A stretch of DNA of 64,000 nt from Limanda limanda (GCF_963576545.1 NC_083646.1:27037027-27101026); one strand, 5' to 3'. Shown: positions 26,469 through 40,179, counted from the first letter of the stretch. The notes: a model not told the origin generated them from the sequence alone. Numbers and translations: made by a program.

Positions 26469-26627
26469 GTCCTCTAGAGGATGGCCTGGAGGAGGAGGAG
26501 GAGGAGTGCGTCTCTGAAGAGAATGAGCTCTTGGCCAAAGACGAGTTCTCGGCGGAGGAGAATTTCACCGGCGAGTTTGAGACTGAGAACATGAGCTGCG
26601 AAGATATGGAGTACTTCTGCAACAAAG
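26469..26627 (+). CDS. zfpm2: zfpm2 (FOG2) coding exon 2, acidic N-terminal region
   Basis: Internal coding exon of a Friend-of-GATA family cofactor, a nuclear protein that binds the N-terminal zinc finger of GATA4/5/6 and modulates their activity in heart and gonad development (known for the family). The exon is read as two bases completing a split codon, 52 full codons starting PLEDGLEE and ending [10 protein letters not shown], then one base of a split Gly codon. It aligns along its length with vertebrate FOG2 (PLED, a Glu run then Cys, SEE, EFxxEN, SCE, EYFCNKG). The acceptor is TTCCCTCAG and the donor AAAG/GTGAGG. The split first codon (N+GT) would be Arg if exon 1 ends in C, as expected for the KR-PLED junction of FOG2. 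FOG1 lacks this EYFCNKG block as I remember it, so FOG2 is preferred. Six GAG codons in a row (26489-26506) encode the Glu run. The paralogue (2a or 2b) is unresolved. Confidence 0.93.
26489..26506 (+). repeat. (GAG)6 coding microsatellite in exon 2
   Basis: Six identical GAG codons in a row encode the Glu run of the acidic region. Human FOG2 has a shorter, mixed Glu/Asp run at the same place. A pure codon run is prone to length change, so residue number is likely to vary between individuals or species. Confidence 0.9.
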
Positions 26628-29600
26628 GTGAGGATCACGTACTTGTTCTACACTCCATAATTCCAGAAACCGTTCTACGCAAACAGTGTGTGGTTTTCTT
26701 TTTAATGTCTAATATGAGACAATATGTTGAGCAACCCTCGTGCCAAGCATCAATAATAAGTTTTACTCCTTCCTGCCAATGTTGTCTAATAAAATTCGTC
26801 AACATGCTCAAATCAGACCTGGCAGAACTTGTGTCCGTATGAGAATTCCTCCCGCATCAGCGCCTTGAGTTGAAACTATCCATTTTGATATTTGATCCCA
26901 GCAATCCACTCAAGAGCAGTGGTTTGATCTGAAAGTGGGAGATGGCATCGGCAACACCGGCTCTCCCTCTGTGATAGTGCTGTGAAGGTGTGCTACCAAT
27001 GCACTGGAGAGCGTCGCACTTCCCTTTGAGCCAGCGCTGAAGCTCTGTGAACACTCAGCAGCACCTGGTACTGCTCGGAGGTCCAGCACTATAAAGCACA
27101 GCCAAATGCGCCCGAGTCCTCTTTGAACTCCAATTCAATTAGATTGCTTCTTTGTATGTTTGTTTCATTTCGGTCACACCTTGCCATCACAGGAGCTAAT
27201 TTGTGGTCTGCTCCAGGTTACAGTGTGAAGATGACAGACTTGTCCCTCCTCCCCTTCCCCTAAGTCCCCCTCTCCTCCTACCCCCCGGTTGCGTGGCGTT
27301 CGCTACCCCAGGTGTCCCCACTCTTACAGGCTCGCGGATGCCATAAATTTGACTTTTTAATGAAGAACCTATGCTTTGAATGTCTGCCTCCTCTTTCTCC
27401 TTTCAAAGGGAAATTTGTTTAGAATAAATTCTTCACACTTCTAAACTGATGTGCCTCGTGGGATTACATTATTGAGGGAAAAAAAAAATCTTTCATGTTT
27501 CAGGTGGGCTATGCCCCAGTAATCGTATCAATAATGTTTTCCTTTTGTTCTCTGGAGAAAGTTGAACGGCACAATTGTTCGGAAATTGCAATTACCAGCG
27601 ACGCCTCGTTTGCTCTACCCTTTGTCTCCTTCGTAATGTGTCCTTACTCAAACTTCAAAGTACAATGTATGGTCTTGTAATAACCCAGTAGCTATGAAAT
27701 AGGGGGCACAGAACATATTGGTGGCTACAGCAAGGAGAAAAAAAAGTACAACTTCTGGAAATTTTCAAAGAGCCTTGTCAGAGACGTTTGAAAAATTCCC
27801 ATTGTTTTGGATGAAACCATATGAGGAACTGGGCCTCAAATCTCCTGTCTGTTCCCCGTGTTTATGAATAAAGTCAACACTAAATAGTAATCCCAAATGT
27901 CAAATGCTACTTTTATGGGACACTAGTAATCTGTTCTTTTTCATACACCAGCCAAGTCAGATTTTTATTATGACTCCTATACTATCTAAGCTTACAGTAG
28001 CTAAGTCTCCTATTGCCTCCTAAGACCCGAATGATGTACTATCCAAATGTCCCTTTTCCTCATGCCACGTTGTGCGCAATCATCAGGTGTAGTCATTTTC
28101 CCCATGATCCCTTGCTCAATTAGATCTATTTAAAACTAATGTCGGAGTGGCTTAAATTTACCCCACTTCTGTGAAACTGCCGTGAATTAAACAGGACGCA
28201 ATCCTGGCGGCATTAAATGGTTTAAGTGTGTTATTCCTCGACTATAGGAGGAAAAAGAGAGCCCCTTGATTAACTAAACCCTCTCAAATGTGATGGCGTG
28301 CTGTAATTAGCCCTGTGCGGACTTGAACGTGGATTTTAAAGCAGCCACTCATCCCATGGCCTTTATCTGCGGCTGCTTCCCGGAGAATACGGTCTCCCGT
28401 GTAAGGTTCCTCCACTGAGCAGTGACTCTCTGGTCTTAGCTTAGCCTTGTATCTGTGTAGTCACTCTCTGAAATGGGCTTGTCAGGGGGACCTAAAACCT
28501 CCATTAAAAGTTTCAGTCTATAATAGGTATTAAAAAGCTGTAGGAACACAAAGAGGAGTACCAATTTTCATTAACATATGAAGCACTTATTAACTTTGAT
28601 CAGAGTGCGGTGAAGTAGTAAAGCTGCTTAAAGGCGCAAAGGTCAAGAAGTTGAATGCCACCAAAGACTCAGTCATTTGCCTTACCCTTGCAGAAAAGGG
28701 ACTCCCCAGATAAGTGCATGGAGCACGTTGATGCCCCATCTTGGTCTCAGGCTTTGGAACCTTTAAACTGGGTGATGGTTGGCTCTATAACCTGTTCAGT
28801 TAATGGTGTCACAGCTCTCGTTGGTTTTTGGTGGTCTCACATGGATGTGGTTTGTGAAGTGCCATCACATACAGGAGCCTGGTAGCTTACAATTAGCAAA
28901 AGATGCTCTATCTCACAGAATCTCACATAATAATAATATAATAAACAGCATTCTGCACAATTAATGCTTTTACTATTGCTAAGCAAGACTTATTTGGCAA
29001 TTTGATGATATCAAAATATTTTCCTGCTTCGGATTTACTACTTTTGAATTTCTTCCAACACCAACCTTCAGATTTATTTTGTGATGCCTTAGAGGGCTTC
29101 TGAAGTGTGAGAACCACTGGTCAATATTATCCATAATAGCCAACACCAAATAGCGCACACATAAACTATTACAATTAGAATTGTGGCACTAATCTACCAT
29201 TAAATGTATGAGGAGTCCTTTGTCAGGGACACGCAACATAATGCCTCTGAAACACCATATGGGGGTGAAATGAAGCAGCTTGGTTGAACAGAGAAGGAAC
29301 ACAGATTTAATACACCTACACTCAGAGGGGGTCTGCCGACATAGCAAGAGCATTGTGACGAAAAAAAGACTCATATCATAAGAAATAACCTTGACTTTCT
29401 TTTGTGATTAAAACAGAGTCTTACCTCAAACAACAACTAAAAAACTCCTGCTCAGTCACCCTCGCATTTATGGGGCTCTGCTTGTGAAGAGCCCACATTC
29501 CACAGCAAAGATTTATACACACCCAACTCCATAATTGTTGGAAATATACACTGGGTTTATATACTATGTGTGGCATTTTTTTTTTTACTGAAATTGTGAA

Positions 29601-32600
29601 ATTTCACCTTGCAGTTTTACCCCCTCTTTTATTGTTGGCTATCTGTGAAGTTCAGCACAGGGTGTTGCCACAAGCTGTTCCCTCTCTGCGTTCCAAGTGT
29701 TGTCTGATGACAAATGACTTCCTAAGTTAGCTCTGACAGTAAATTTACATGTCATTTAATGTGTGTCATTTCCTAGATGTAAAACATATATTTGTAGAGT
29801 TAGATAACAGGAACATTTTAAGCTCAAACTGCTTGATTTTGTTGCTATAGTGAGTGTTTATTGGGTGAGTGTCAGGATACATCAAGGGCAGCTAAATGTA
29901 AAAATGTGCACTCTTCTGCACCGCTCATGTTAAATTACAGAGCTACAGTGTTGTGACAAACATTTTATCACAGCAGAAGGGACAAGTGAAAGCTCAGGAC
30001 TCCGCAGTCAACATTGCGACGAACAAACCCACCTTGACCCTTCAAATAACCTCTCAGTGGGTAATTTGAACCACAGCAGTCAGAGCCTTACAGTAACAAA
30101 CAGAAAGTACAGAATTAATTATGCCACTCTTTGTGTAACACAGAAGTAATCAGAATCTCCAGAAACAGAGTAAGAAGATCTCCTTGGCTCTTTTGCCACT
30201 GCTGCCAGTGCCCAGAATGGTAAATGTGGAATTTTAATGCACAGTTGATGCTGGAGAATATGAGGAAATGCTAATTTGTGGTGCGATAAGATGAATCGAG
30301 TCATCCCTTTAGCCCCATTTGACTCAGTGGAGGAAATTAATCATTAATGTTTGTTAAGTATGACAATCTAACTGGGCCAGATCTACATGCTCAGAGACTG
30401 AGGCAGAGCGAGATAAAGACCCGGGCTGCAGACAGGGAGGAAAACTGCCAGATTCTGTAATGATGGGAATTTATTGGCATTTAAAGAGACAGTGGCAAAG
30501 CATTTCACTAATAGCCTCCCTCCATTGGAGTGCTCTGCCTGCCACAAATTGCATGCAATTCAAACCTATTTTTCAGATAGCAGAGAAGTCTCACAGCTAT
30601 GCTTGACTTTGGTGAAAAAGGTTGCTTCCTGGAATTGACTTTATCTGTTGCAGCATAATCTGCATCAACAACCAAATATGCAATATCAACTGACTAACAC
30701 TACCACTGCTGGGGGGACCCCCCCACATAAAATTACATTCTGAGCTCCAACAGTAGCAAGATTGTGATGGGTTTTAGGAGAGTGGCAGTGGGTTCAAGTC
30801 AGTGAGTCTAGAACTCAGTAACACATAGAACTGTGCAATCCCATACCAAGATTTAAAACCACTTATACTCTATTTTGCAGAAAGTGCGACCTGTCTCTAG
30901 ACTCAGTGGTCAGGATTAGAGCTCTCAGGGCTCCTTAAAGTCACATGCCGGAGATTGACATTTTCAAGGGCTTCTTTGGCAGATACAATGCTAAAAGGGA
31001 GAGAAAAAGCCAATATGACATTGTTGCTACCTTGCTCGAGGAACTGTTTGTGTAAATCGCCTATAAGCTTATTGACCTGAATGTGTGGCACGCTGCGTGC
31101 GACTGCGATTTGGCTAGAGAGCTGTCCTTTGATAGAGGAGCGATAGGGCTGATTTTAACAGCTCACTGGCTCCTCTTGCATGCCCGCCAACCTTGCACCC
31201 AGCAGGCCACCTCGCCTCCCCAGCCCTCCCCGTCCCTTCTGTTCTCCTCAGCCTTCCCTCGCTCAACCTTAAGTATCTCCGTTTGATTGCGGAGGAAAAG
31301 GAATCTCAGCCAGATGTAAATTATGATCTAGGCGATAATATGGAGGATGATCACTGACAATCTGTCTCCCTTGATAAGACTGCAGAGGGTTTCAATTCAA
31401 ACGATAAAAAAGTCTCTATTTCCTATAGTAGACCTGTGTGTGAAATGTAGCACTTAGATAAATTTATTTTTAAATCAGAAAGGTGAAAATTCATATGAAA
31501 ACATAATAATAGGTCTTCATATTCTTTGTATTCCGGGTTTTATCAAACTGTTCTGTAAGAAAACAAGTGCTGCTCCAGCACTTCTTCCTCCGCTCTGCTT
31601 TTTCCTTGTGACATTTGTGCGGGAAACTTCATCAAAGCCCTGTGACATTGTTCCCTTGTGAGGTTGCCGGGGCGATTGTGTTTAAAATGCATTGCAAAAT
31701 GTGTTAGATAGACGGCAGAAAATCCTTAATCACTGCTTAATTAAGGAATCATCTTGTAGCTTCATTTCCCGGGCTGTAATTAAACACTTCCAATACGTTT
31801 CGTTACAGGGCTTAACATGTTCGCCTGAGATCAAGGTAGTGCCTTTAATGTTATCTTGCCAGCTTTTTTTAAACTCCGCTCCATTGGAAGGAACTGTTGA
31901 TATACGCCTTTGTTATCCTCGTCATAATACGAGACTAGTATGCTAAAGAGGTTCTCCAGGCCCAGCAATAAATAGTGGAGGAATTTAGTTGAGTGGGCTC
32001 CCTGATAATATACTGGGAGAGAGGAGGAGTTGGGGGAGAAATCGCTGGCCCAAGCAGACACTTGCATAAGCAAAACTGGGTCATAATGACCTCATGTACT
32101 GTAAGTAGGACATTTCTGCAGACTTCTCTAGCAGTATCATTTTTTTTCTTGGTACACACCTCTTCTTTTAGAGCGAGGCAGACAGCTGACATACTGTTGG
32201 CAACATTTTTCTGCTTTCTTTGAAGTGAGCCCTGTCAAAAAAATAAAAAATAAAAATAGCTAAACAAGCAAAGCGTGTGTGTGTGTGCTTGATCTGGAGA
32301 TTAACCCGAGGACAGAGGATGCAGGAGTGTACTACTGACAGTTGTCACTGGAAATGTGATGACCTACTATTCTGGAATGCTATCACTCTCAGATGCTGTA
32401 AACAACCGTGTGGCAACAGCATGTATGTCTTCGGTCTTATGTCTTTTTAAATAAGTCCCATTTAAACTACATCTTAAAATTATATTGTCTTCCCTAAATC
32501 TATAAATATTATAACTGCACATTTCCAGCACTTTTGTAGTGTATGAAGTGTAGTAATCCATTGTGGTAATCCAGGCCTGTCCTTAAAAGTTCACGATTGG

Positions 32601-33481
32601 ATTTAAAACATCAAAGGGCTGAAAATGATATGGTGACAAAAGTGAAAGAAATGTTCCTCCACAAACTAACACCATATCCCCCCAAGCAGGTTTGTCCGAG
32701 CTCGGAGACACACTCCGCTCAACCACTGTGTCGGCCACAACGGATTTATTTAGAGCACCACACTAGGGACACCTACGAAGCACTGATTTATGTGCTTGTA
32801 AACTTTGAGTACATACTGTGCTTACTGTAGACTTGCTAAAACATTTTTAATTATAATTTCTTTCCATTAAGTGCATCTAAGAATACTCAACAGGCTCTGC
32901 TGTCAGTGATACGGCTGCACACTAAGAGGCGGAGTGTGTTAAGTAAGGTCTTTACACACTTATATCCAGGAGAGAGATACCCAAATATCCCTTAGCCTGG
33001 TCTGTGTGAGCCCCGAGACTGTAAATCAGCCCTACATCCTATAACACACACTCTAGCTCGCTCCACAATAGATCAAAAGGTAATAAATAGCCACCTCTCT
33101 CCCACACATTGCTTTCCTTCCTGTTCCATGGGGCTTCCTCCTGTTCCTGCAAGCACTCACAGGAGCTTGTCTCACATAAAAGTGTGCAGCTGGGCCTGTT
33201 GAGCTCACAGCAAACATACACAAATAGAACTAAATATACACACAAAGCACACACACACATTCACAATAGCCACACAACTTCTGATAATGGCACACACTAA
33301 TATTACAGGAAAGAGCTGTAAAACTATAAAATTTTTGCTGGGATAATATCCAAAGTCCCTCAGACAGCACATTGCTGTGGTTAATTAAATTAGGTGTATC
33401 AAACATTTGATTTGGCTTGAGTGCGATTCACTTTGTGTCATCTGTGCTTGACGGACCTGTATTGTATCTTCTGTCTTGCAG
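26628..33481 (+). other. zfpm2 intron 2 (6854 bp, phase 1)
   Basis: Bounded by the donor AAAG/GTGAGG of exon 2 and the acceptor CTTGCAG of exon 3. It is mostly unique-looking sequence with few simple repeats. A moderately GC-rich stretch at 26860-27060 and a motif-dense stretch at 28120-28400 look conserved-like but were not tested. A 14-bp perfect palindrome lies at 30547-30560. No exon, RNA gene or intact mobile element was recognised. Confidence 0.9.
28120..28400. promoter_or_regulatory. Candidate conserved non-coding element in intron 2
   Basis: Mixed-composition, repeat-free stretch with CAATTAGA, GAATTAAA, TGATTAAC and GTAATTAG homeodomain-type sites. It has no coding potential. It is listed because it stands out from its surroundings in motif density; conservation was not tested. 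Confidence 0.25.
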
Positions 33482-33583
33482 GAGAGGAAGATGACAACCG
33501 ACAAGCAGGCGAGTCGGAGATGGACACACAGGGGGAAAAGAACCGACATGCTGCAGTGGGCCCGGACGAATGGGATGGTCCAA
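33482..33583 (+). CDS. zfpm2: zfpm2 (FOG2) coding exon 3
   Basis: Second recognised coding exon of the FOG2 gene. Two bases finish the Gly codon split by intron 2, then 33 codons follow (EEDDNRQAGESEMDTQ to EWDGP), then one base of the next split codon. It matches the vertebrate FOG2 segment with ESDGDTQSEK and DDWDGP: the landmarks ES-DTQ-EK and D-WDGP are kept in order and spacing. The acceptor is a good pyrimidine tract ending CTTGCAG and the donor is CCAA/GTAAGG. The segment is acidic and polar, has no recognisable fold, and probably forms a linker between the N-terminal repression motif and the PR-like domain. Length is 102 nt with phase 1 at both ends, so skipping would keep the reading frame. 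Confidence 0.92.
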
Positions 33584-36501
33584 GTAAGGACAAGTCTTGT
33601 CACTTTCCTAGACATCCTCCAGGGGCCACCAGGCAAAGCTACTGTAACTTAACTGTAATGCATGTTGCATAGTGGTAGGTAAGATATTGATTTTGGCTTT
33701 GCATATACAAAATGAGCAACAGGAGATTTCTAAGTCTTGGGGAGAAATAAGGTAGATGTCTACATTCAATATAGCATGCTACTTAAATTTATACATACCC
33801 ACTTTTCCATTAACAGCACCATATTGCAAATATCTGCTGGATCAAAGTAGCAGGTTTCTTTTTTAAAGAATCCGATAATATAATACAGACACGGCTGTTT
33901 TTTTTCACTGCAGATAACAACAGGTTTTTTTTTTCATCTTGTTTTGGTCTCTTACTAAACGCAACTTCATCAAAGTGATGGATAACACATTGAACAAGAG
34001 TGTTGCTCAGCAATTACTGCTCAGCAACAGCAAGCACCCGCACTGCTGACCACACTAAATATGAGTCATTTTTAATGCATAAAATGACCTCGAGAATTTG
34101 TTGCAGGTATATGCATTTGTAAAAGAAAAAAAGGAGAGAAAGAAGAGATGAGAAAGAGGCAGAGAGAGAGAGAGAGAAAGGGAGAAAAAAGTGGATTTGG
34201 GCAAGTTATGCTCGCTAGCTTGAAGCCCCCCGGGGTGTGTATTTTATACTGACAGTGAATCAGTGTTATCGCACCTATCAGATAATGCATTTATCATTAA
34301 ATTTCACATTTGCATTTAAATCTGGGGAAGGAAATGAGCATTGCTGGCTAAAGATAAGAGCGCTGGGACGACAGTAATAAACCATCACTGTGATCAGTCA
34401 GGAGACAGGGCTGAGGGGGTCAGCTCAGAACTATGGGGGCCGTGACAAAAAGAAGGCATCACATGCGGGAAAAGGCCCCTTTTGGGCAAGAAAATGCTGA
34501 GCTTAAAAATACTCCTTTGAAAAGAAGGGATGGATGTAGCATGAGTAGATGTATTACTGACTGTAATTATACGTCCCTCTTCTACTTAGCCATCAGAATG
34601 AGAATTAGAGGCTCAGGAACTCGCTGCTGGACAGGCAGCGGAGGCAGAGAGAGGAGGGAGACTTGGATTTCCTGGGAGTGAAGTGTATCTTGCACACGGT
34701 GAGGATGGCTGAACTGCAGAGGAGGCGGTGTGAGACACGATGTCCATTTTCATGTTTTTACTAAACCACAGCCTTCCAAGTTATTAAGTGACATCCATTC
34801 GGAGGACTTCAGCACTGTGTCCTCAAGTCTGTTGCATCATAAACAGAAAAATGGCACTCGACACATGGCTGCATCCAACTTTAAGAGACATGCTTTGATA
34901 CGCTGTGTGGTGGATGTGCACAGGCTTGATCTCTGCAGTCAGGATTATCATAGAAAAACATGTTCCTAATCAACTTGTTACCTCTTATGTATGTTTCTCG
35001 ACATCGCTATGATATACCAACCAATTAGTGAGTGACTTACATTACTGACTTGCACTGAGGCATTCGCGCCTCTCTTCTGTTTTCTCAATGGGCAGCATAG
35101 AGTGGGCAGAAATTAATCTTGGCGCATAATAATGCCATTCACTCTCCCATCATGGCTGCCACGAAAGGTCATTTCCCTTTTTAATTTTTCCCATTGTGCT
35201 GCAAAAGTCAGATGGGCATGTTATAATTTGAATAAAGAGGGGAATCAGACAATCAGATAGGGACGCTGGAAATGACATGACTTCCTGTTCAAAGCGATTA
35301 AAAGCAAATTTATTTAGCTAGAGACTGTCTACCCTTTAATCTCTTTGTAAATGTTCTGATAGTTCAGCATTCAAAAGTTCTTTGTTATTCTTTGGCTTAA
35401 GTTTAAGCAGGTGTGATTATGATCACCAACAGATAATTTTTAATCACTGCGCGTGTGTGCATCTGAATAGGATGTGTAATGGCCGTTAACATAAAAAGAG
35501 AGTGAAGCCTTTTAATGAGGTGGGCTAACTCGGAACATGCCCACCTGCTTTGGTGATTCTATTGAAGCACCTCCATACCGTTTCCCTTTTGCTGAGTAAC
35601 AACAAAAGCCTTTACAATCTACATCCTGTAATTGAACTTTTTTTTGTCCCTGCATTTCATCTCCACTTTAGTAGCTCATGTCAAGTGCTGTCCGCGATTG
35701 CCCCCTGTTCTGTGATTGTCTTTCTCTGTAGAACAGCAGAGAACCGCACTGAATGACTCACTATTAATCTGATAGCTGGCTCTTCTCTGTTGTTCAGAGC
35801 GCCGGGTCTCTGATGTGGAACACCCAGTGAGTTACCCTTTCTCTCCGCTCGTCTCTGCGACTATGTCCTTAAGCAAATCTGCACACTGATCTTCTGTCTC
35901 TTGCTCATTTCTCGTCACGGATGTTCCGCAATCAGCCGCTGATTTGGGAGATAGTGCGTCGTGCTATTCTATTCATTTTCATGGAGCAGCGATGATATGA
36001 ATCTGAGTCTCTCATTCTCTCACACTTGCTCTCCTCTAGGCTAATTGGGAATGGCGTGCGTTAGCTAGCTAACTCTGCTAATGAACTTGTTCTCAGCCTT
36101 ATCTCAATGCTTGCTCATGTAAACCACACCCCCATGAAAGTCATGGAAATCCAGGGTTCGTTAAGAGCCCTGTTATTACGATCATTGACATTTCTTCTAT
36201 TCTGTTAAACAGAATTTAGTTTGGTGCGATATTTATTCATGCATTAGTCTATCTACGATCTCAGCTAGTTGACAATGAAACAAGATAACAAGCTGATATT
36301 GTCCATGAAGTATTTTACCACCACTAATATGATGATGTTTGACTGATTCGATTTAAGATATACCTGATGGACGCTGCACAGTTCCGAAAGAATTCATTGT
36401 AATGCAACACGTAGAAATGACGACAATTCTGCATGGGAGGTATTTATCAACATTGGTTTTATTCAGGGCTTCGGGCTCATCAAGACTTTACAACTATCTC
36501 T

Positions 36502-36726
36502 CAGTACAGGACAACACAATAGAACTTTACTGTCAGCCCAAGTGGGAAATTATCTTTGCAAAAATAAAGCGTTATTAAAGGGGCAGTCAACCTATTTATC
36601 TGCAGCATGCACAGATGAATATATTGTGCATGTAATATATTTATTTGTAGCAGCATTAGCCAGAGTTTCTGTCTTATCAGCAGTACAATGCAATACAACT
36701 TTATTATCCAACGTAGTGGAAACTCC
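36502..36726. mobile_element. Probable retroelement 3'-tail remnant, two related copies
   Basis: Two related segments of about 50 bp, starting CAGTACA at 36502 and 36681, each continue with an ACTTTAYTRTC stretch and then AGTGG/GAAA. ACTTTATTGTC followed by AAGTGGGAAATT is a tail pattern I associate with fish LINE-type elements. No reverse transcriptase frame is present, so this would be a short decayed fragment. The family assignment is from memory and unverified. Confidence 0.4.
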
Positions 36727-37464
36727 AGTTATTAAATTATTAAAAAGGCCTTCCACTGATTTCCCACTTAATGTTTGAGTTTATTTGTCACACAGAGTAT
36801 TACTCAGTCAGTGAAATCAGCTCAACCGATAATACGTATACTGACATGCCGATGCATAGCACATTAGAGACAACATTTCAAACTACAATTATTATTGAAT
36901 TTTTTATTGAATTCAAGCGATCTCTATCTTTGTCAACAAATATCATTCACAGAACGCATGGGCAGCGTTCCACCAATACTATCTGTAAGAGTAAAAGCAC
37001 AACAGAAAACATTACTTTGCAGAGGGGCTTATGTGACCATATCTGCCCGTTGGCTGCTGAGGTGTTAAAACTCTAAATCCCCCATCCTTGATGGGTAAAA
37101 TCTATTCTGTAACTTCACATAATAAATAATTGTGCATTGCTGCCTTGGCATCGTACACGATGACATTAGGATCTGAGATATTGCAGCAAGCTCGCTGAAA
37201 ATACTGCACACAGTTAAGGAGAAGATGCAGTAGGAGGAGATGAGTGTGACAGAGCGGTAAGTGAAGCGATATGATCACCTTGTCCACAAATCTCCTCTCT
37301 TGGCTTTCCCTGATGGCTGGCGTGGCCCGGCTTGCTCAGCTCCCGGTGCCAGCTGGGCAGAAGCCAGGGCAAGGCAGGGGTCAGCTAAAGGAGCGGCCAT
37401 CTGAGAATCTACCTGACGGTCAGACACAGACGGAGCACAAGCAAAATGAACCCGCCCCCCCGAA

Positions 37465-37483
37465 ACACACACACACACACACA
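37465..37483. repeat. (CA)n microsatellite
   Basis: Short uninterrupted CA array preceded by a C run. Confidence 0.9.
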
Positions 37484-40099
37484 CCAACCTGAAAAACTTC
37501 TATCAACCCCCTTCTTTCCCCTTTCAAGACATCAAACAGGCACAAGCTGAAAACGCAGCTTCACTCAGATGTAAAAACTCTTGAATCTCATTTTTGACTC
37601 CAGCCAACCCAGAAGGGTCTGTGACCAATCCATCTTCTTCCAGTCTCCCCAAAAAAAAAGAAAAGGAAGAAAAAAAACAATAACTGTTTTGGGTTTAATG
37701 CACATATGTCATGCTAGGAGAACTGGAGGACCAGATGGCCACGATAGTGTGGCAGGTGCCTCAACAAATGTTTGCGGTTGCCTATGCTGCTATTTATATC
37801 GTGGTGAAACACAGACACGCAAATATTTGCAAAAGGACAGTGGGCCGTTTTTGTTGGAAGTCAAAGTGATCAGCGAAATAAACAGATGGGATTAAACCTT
37901 TTGGGCATCAGTCACCTGAACTTCGAAATTCCCTCAGTTCATCTAACTAAACTTAGTGGAAAACCGGAAAATACTAAGATGAAGGTCGTACAAAGAAGGT
38001 TACAGGGTCTGATTAATACAGCTCCTTCAACTGCAATCAGCAGTTCATAATATATTCTTAAATATGTACTCATTTTAGTTTCAACATTTGGCCCCAAATG
38101 AACTGAGAGTGAATTGACCAAAACTCAAGCACAGAGGAAAACTTTTAAATTCTTGAGCAACGACATTCCATTTGAGGACAGTTCAGTCAGGTTGCTCTCA
38201 GTAAACAAGGCAATTTCTAACTCGGTGCCCAAGTCCATTATAAAGTCAGGGTGTCGTCAAGAGAGGAGGGGCGAGCTGAAATGAGGGAGAGAGACAAACG
38301 GAGCACCCAGATGCAGATTAGGCTGCGGAAGATGAGGGTGTAAAAGGGATTTAATGGTAGGATGGATTAGAGAAATCCTTGTAACAATGTTAAATAATTA
38401 TGGTTCCAGCCGAGATCAAAGCACCATTGATTGAACCCCTCAAGCCTTCAGCACACAGAGTCTTGGAAAGCAAAGATTCGTAAACTGGTGCTCAGACCAC
38501 TCTGGCTGCTCCAGTTAAATTGGATTGGAAATATTAGGATATAGATGAATCCTTCAGGAGGCTTTCGCAAAGCTTTTGTCACCGGAAATGTAGCTTGGGA
38601 ACGGTATGAAAGGTTTGATAGTGTACTGTCTCCACAGAATCATAAGAAGAGGGTGTCGCAGCTGTCTCCACTGATACCTAAGCGTTTTAAGTAGACTTAT
38701 AGACACACTTGACTGTTATATCAGCAAACTGAAAACTTTCAGCGCAGCCTTTCATTCGAGGTTTTATGTTTTTTTTTCTCCCCCTCCGTCTTGTAATCAA
38801 GAAATTTGGACGTGCATCATGGCAATTCTGCTTTAAGAAAAGGAAGGTTTTTATCTCGCTGCTCCAGTGGTTTATTCAAAGTCTTCTGACAAGTCTCACA
38901 AAACATGAATGACACTCAGATTGCTGATACTGATGATGAAAGTCCATCATCAGCCTCCCTGTGAGTTCTGGGCCTTGAGTGATGTAAAATTAAATTGCAA
39001 TCCAAGTGCCATGTGCAAACATTGTCTGTCTTTTTCCAAATACTTTTATTTCCTAAGATAAGTTGATGAAGGCTTTTTTTTTTACTGTATGGATCACCTG
39101 TGTGCAGAGAAAACACCGTACCTCAACATCACACACATGGCACACTCACAAACTCACAAATGTGTGATTATAATTATGAAATACGCAACAAGAGATTAGA
39201 CAAATCACTGTACTCCTTTGCTGCATCGCCTTGATGCAAATTTAGTCACTGATCCGCTATACTAAGAGGCTTTATGAAGGAGCTTCATGGTTGTTAGTTA
39301 TATAATCTAAAATAGGGTAAAATGCAATCACTGTTCTTATCATCTGAGGAAGATGTCACTATATTTAGTTCTTGTTTTGTGTGGCTACATGGGATGTACA
39401 GCACACTGAGAATTCCCTTTATTAGATAATTCACTCCCAGCCACTTTGTCTGCATTTCAGGCCAATTTGTGTCGATTTAGAATGCTATCTTTTTACTGCG
39501 ATTACTATTTTAACACAAGGAAGTCCAAAGAATTCTGAGGAAAATGAGAGATGTTGCTAAATGTGAGGCTGAGTTAAAGCACGGCTGCTGGTGGTGCTTC
39601 TGCCCCCGGGGACTTGACACCCATTGCGTCTTTCTTTAGCTCTCTGAATATGTTTGTTCTGCATCCCGCCTCCCAGGGGCTGTAGCTGCACACGTTTTTC
39701 TAAGAGGTATCATTGTAATTGGTTGAATTTTTGATGTGTGTATTTAACATTAACATGGAGACGCTCGTGCAGGCTGTGCTATAGGGGATATAATACTGGG
39801 TAAACTCTGGATTGCTCAACTGAAACTTACTTGCATGTGGAATATTTCTTTTGGCCTTTTTTAAATAAGACACTACAGAGTGTGATTGAGTGACTTTGGT
39901 TTGTAATTTTTTTTTGCATGCATGAATTTGCAAAGCTTTCTGTAAAATCTGGATGCAAGAGCTTCAGATAGTGCTTCGTTTGGTATGCATGACATTCGTT
40001 AAATTTTCTTTACATTCTTATTCGGCCATAAGAATGCACTCAGTACCATCCAAACCACATCTCTCTCAAAACCCGACCCCCTACTCTCTCTTACCCCTT

Positions 40100-40179
<80 letters not shown>

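Noticed and set aside
26857..27054. Minus-strand open frame downstream of exon 2
   Set aside because: Protein-like at first sight, but no family motif; more likely a conserved-looking non-coding stretch of intron 2.
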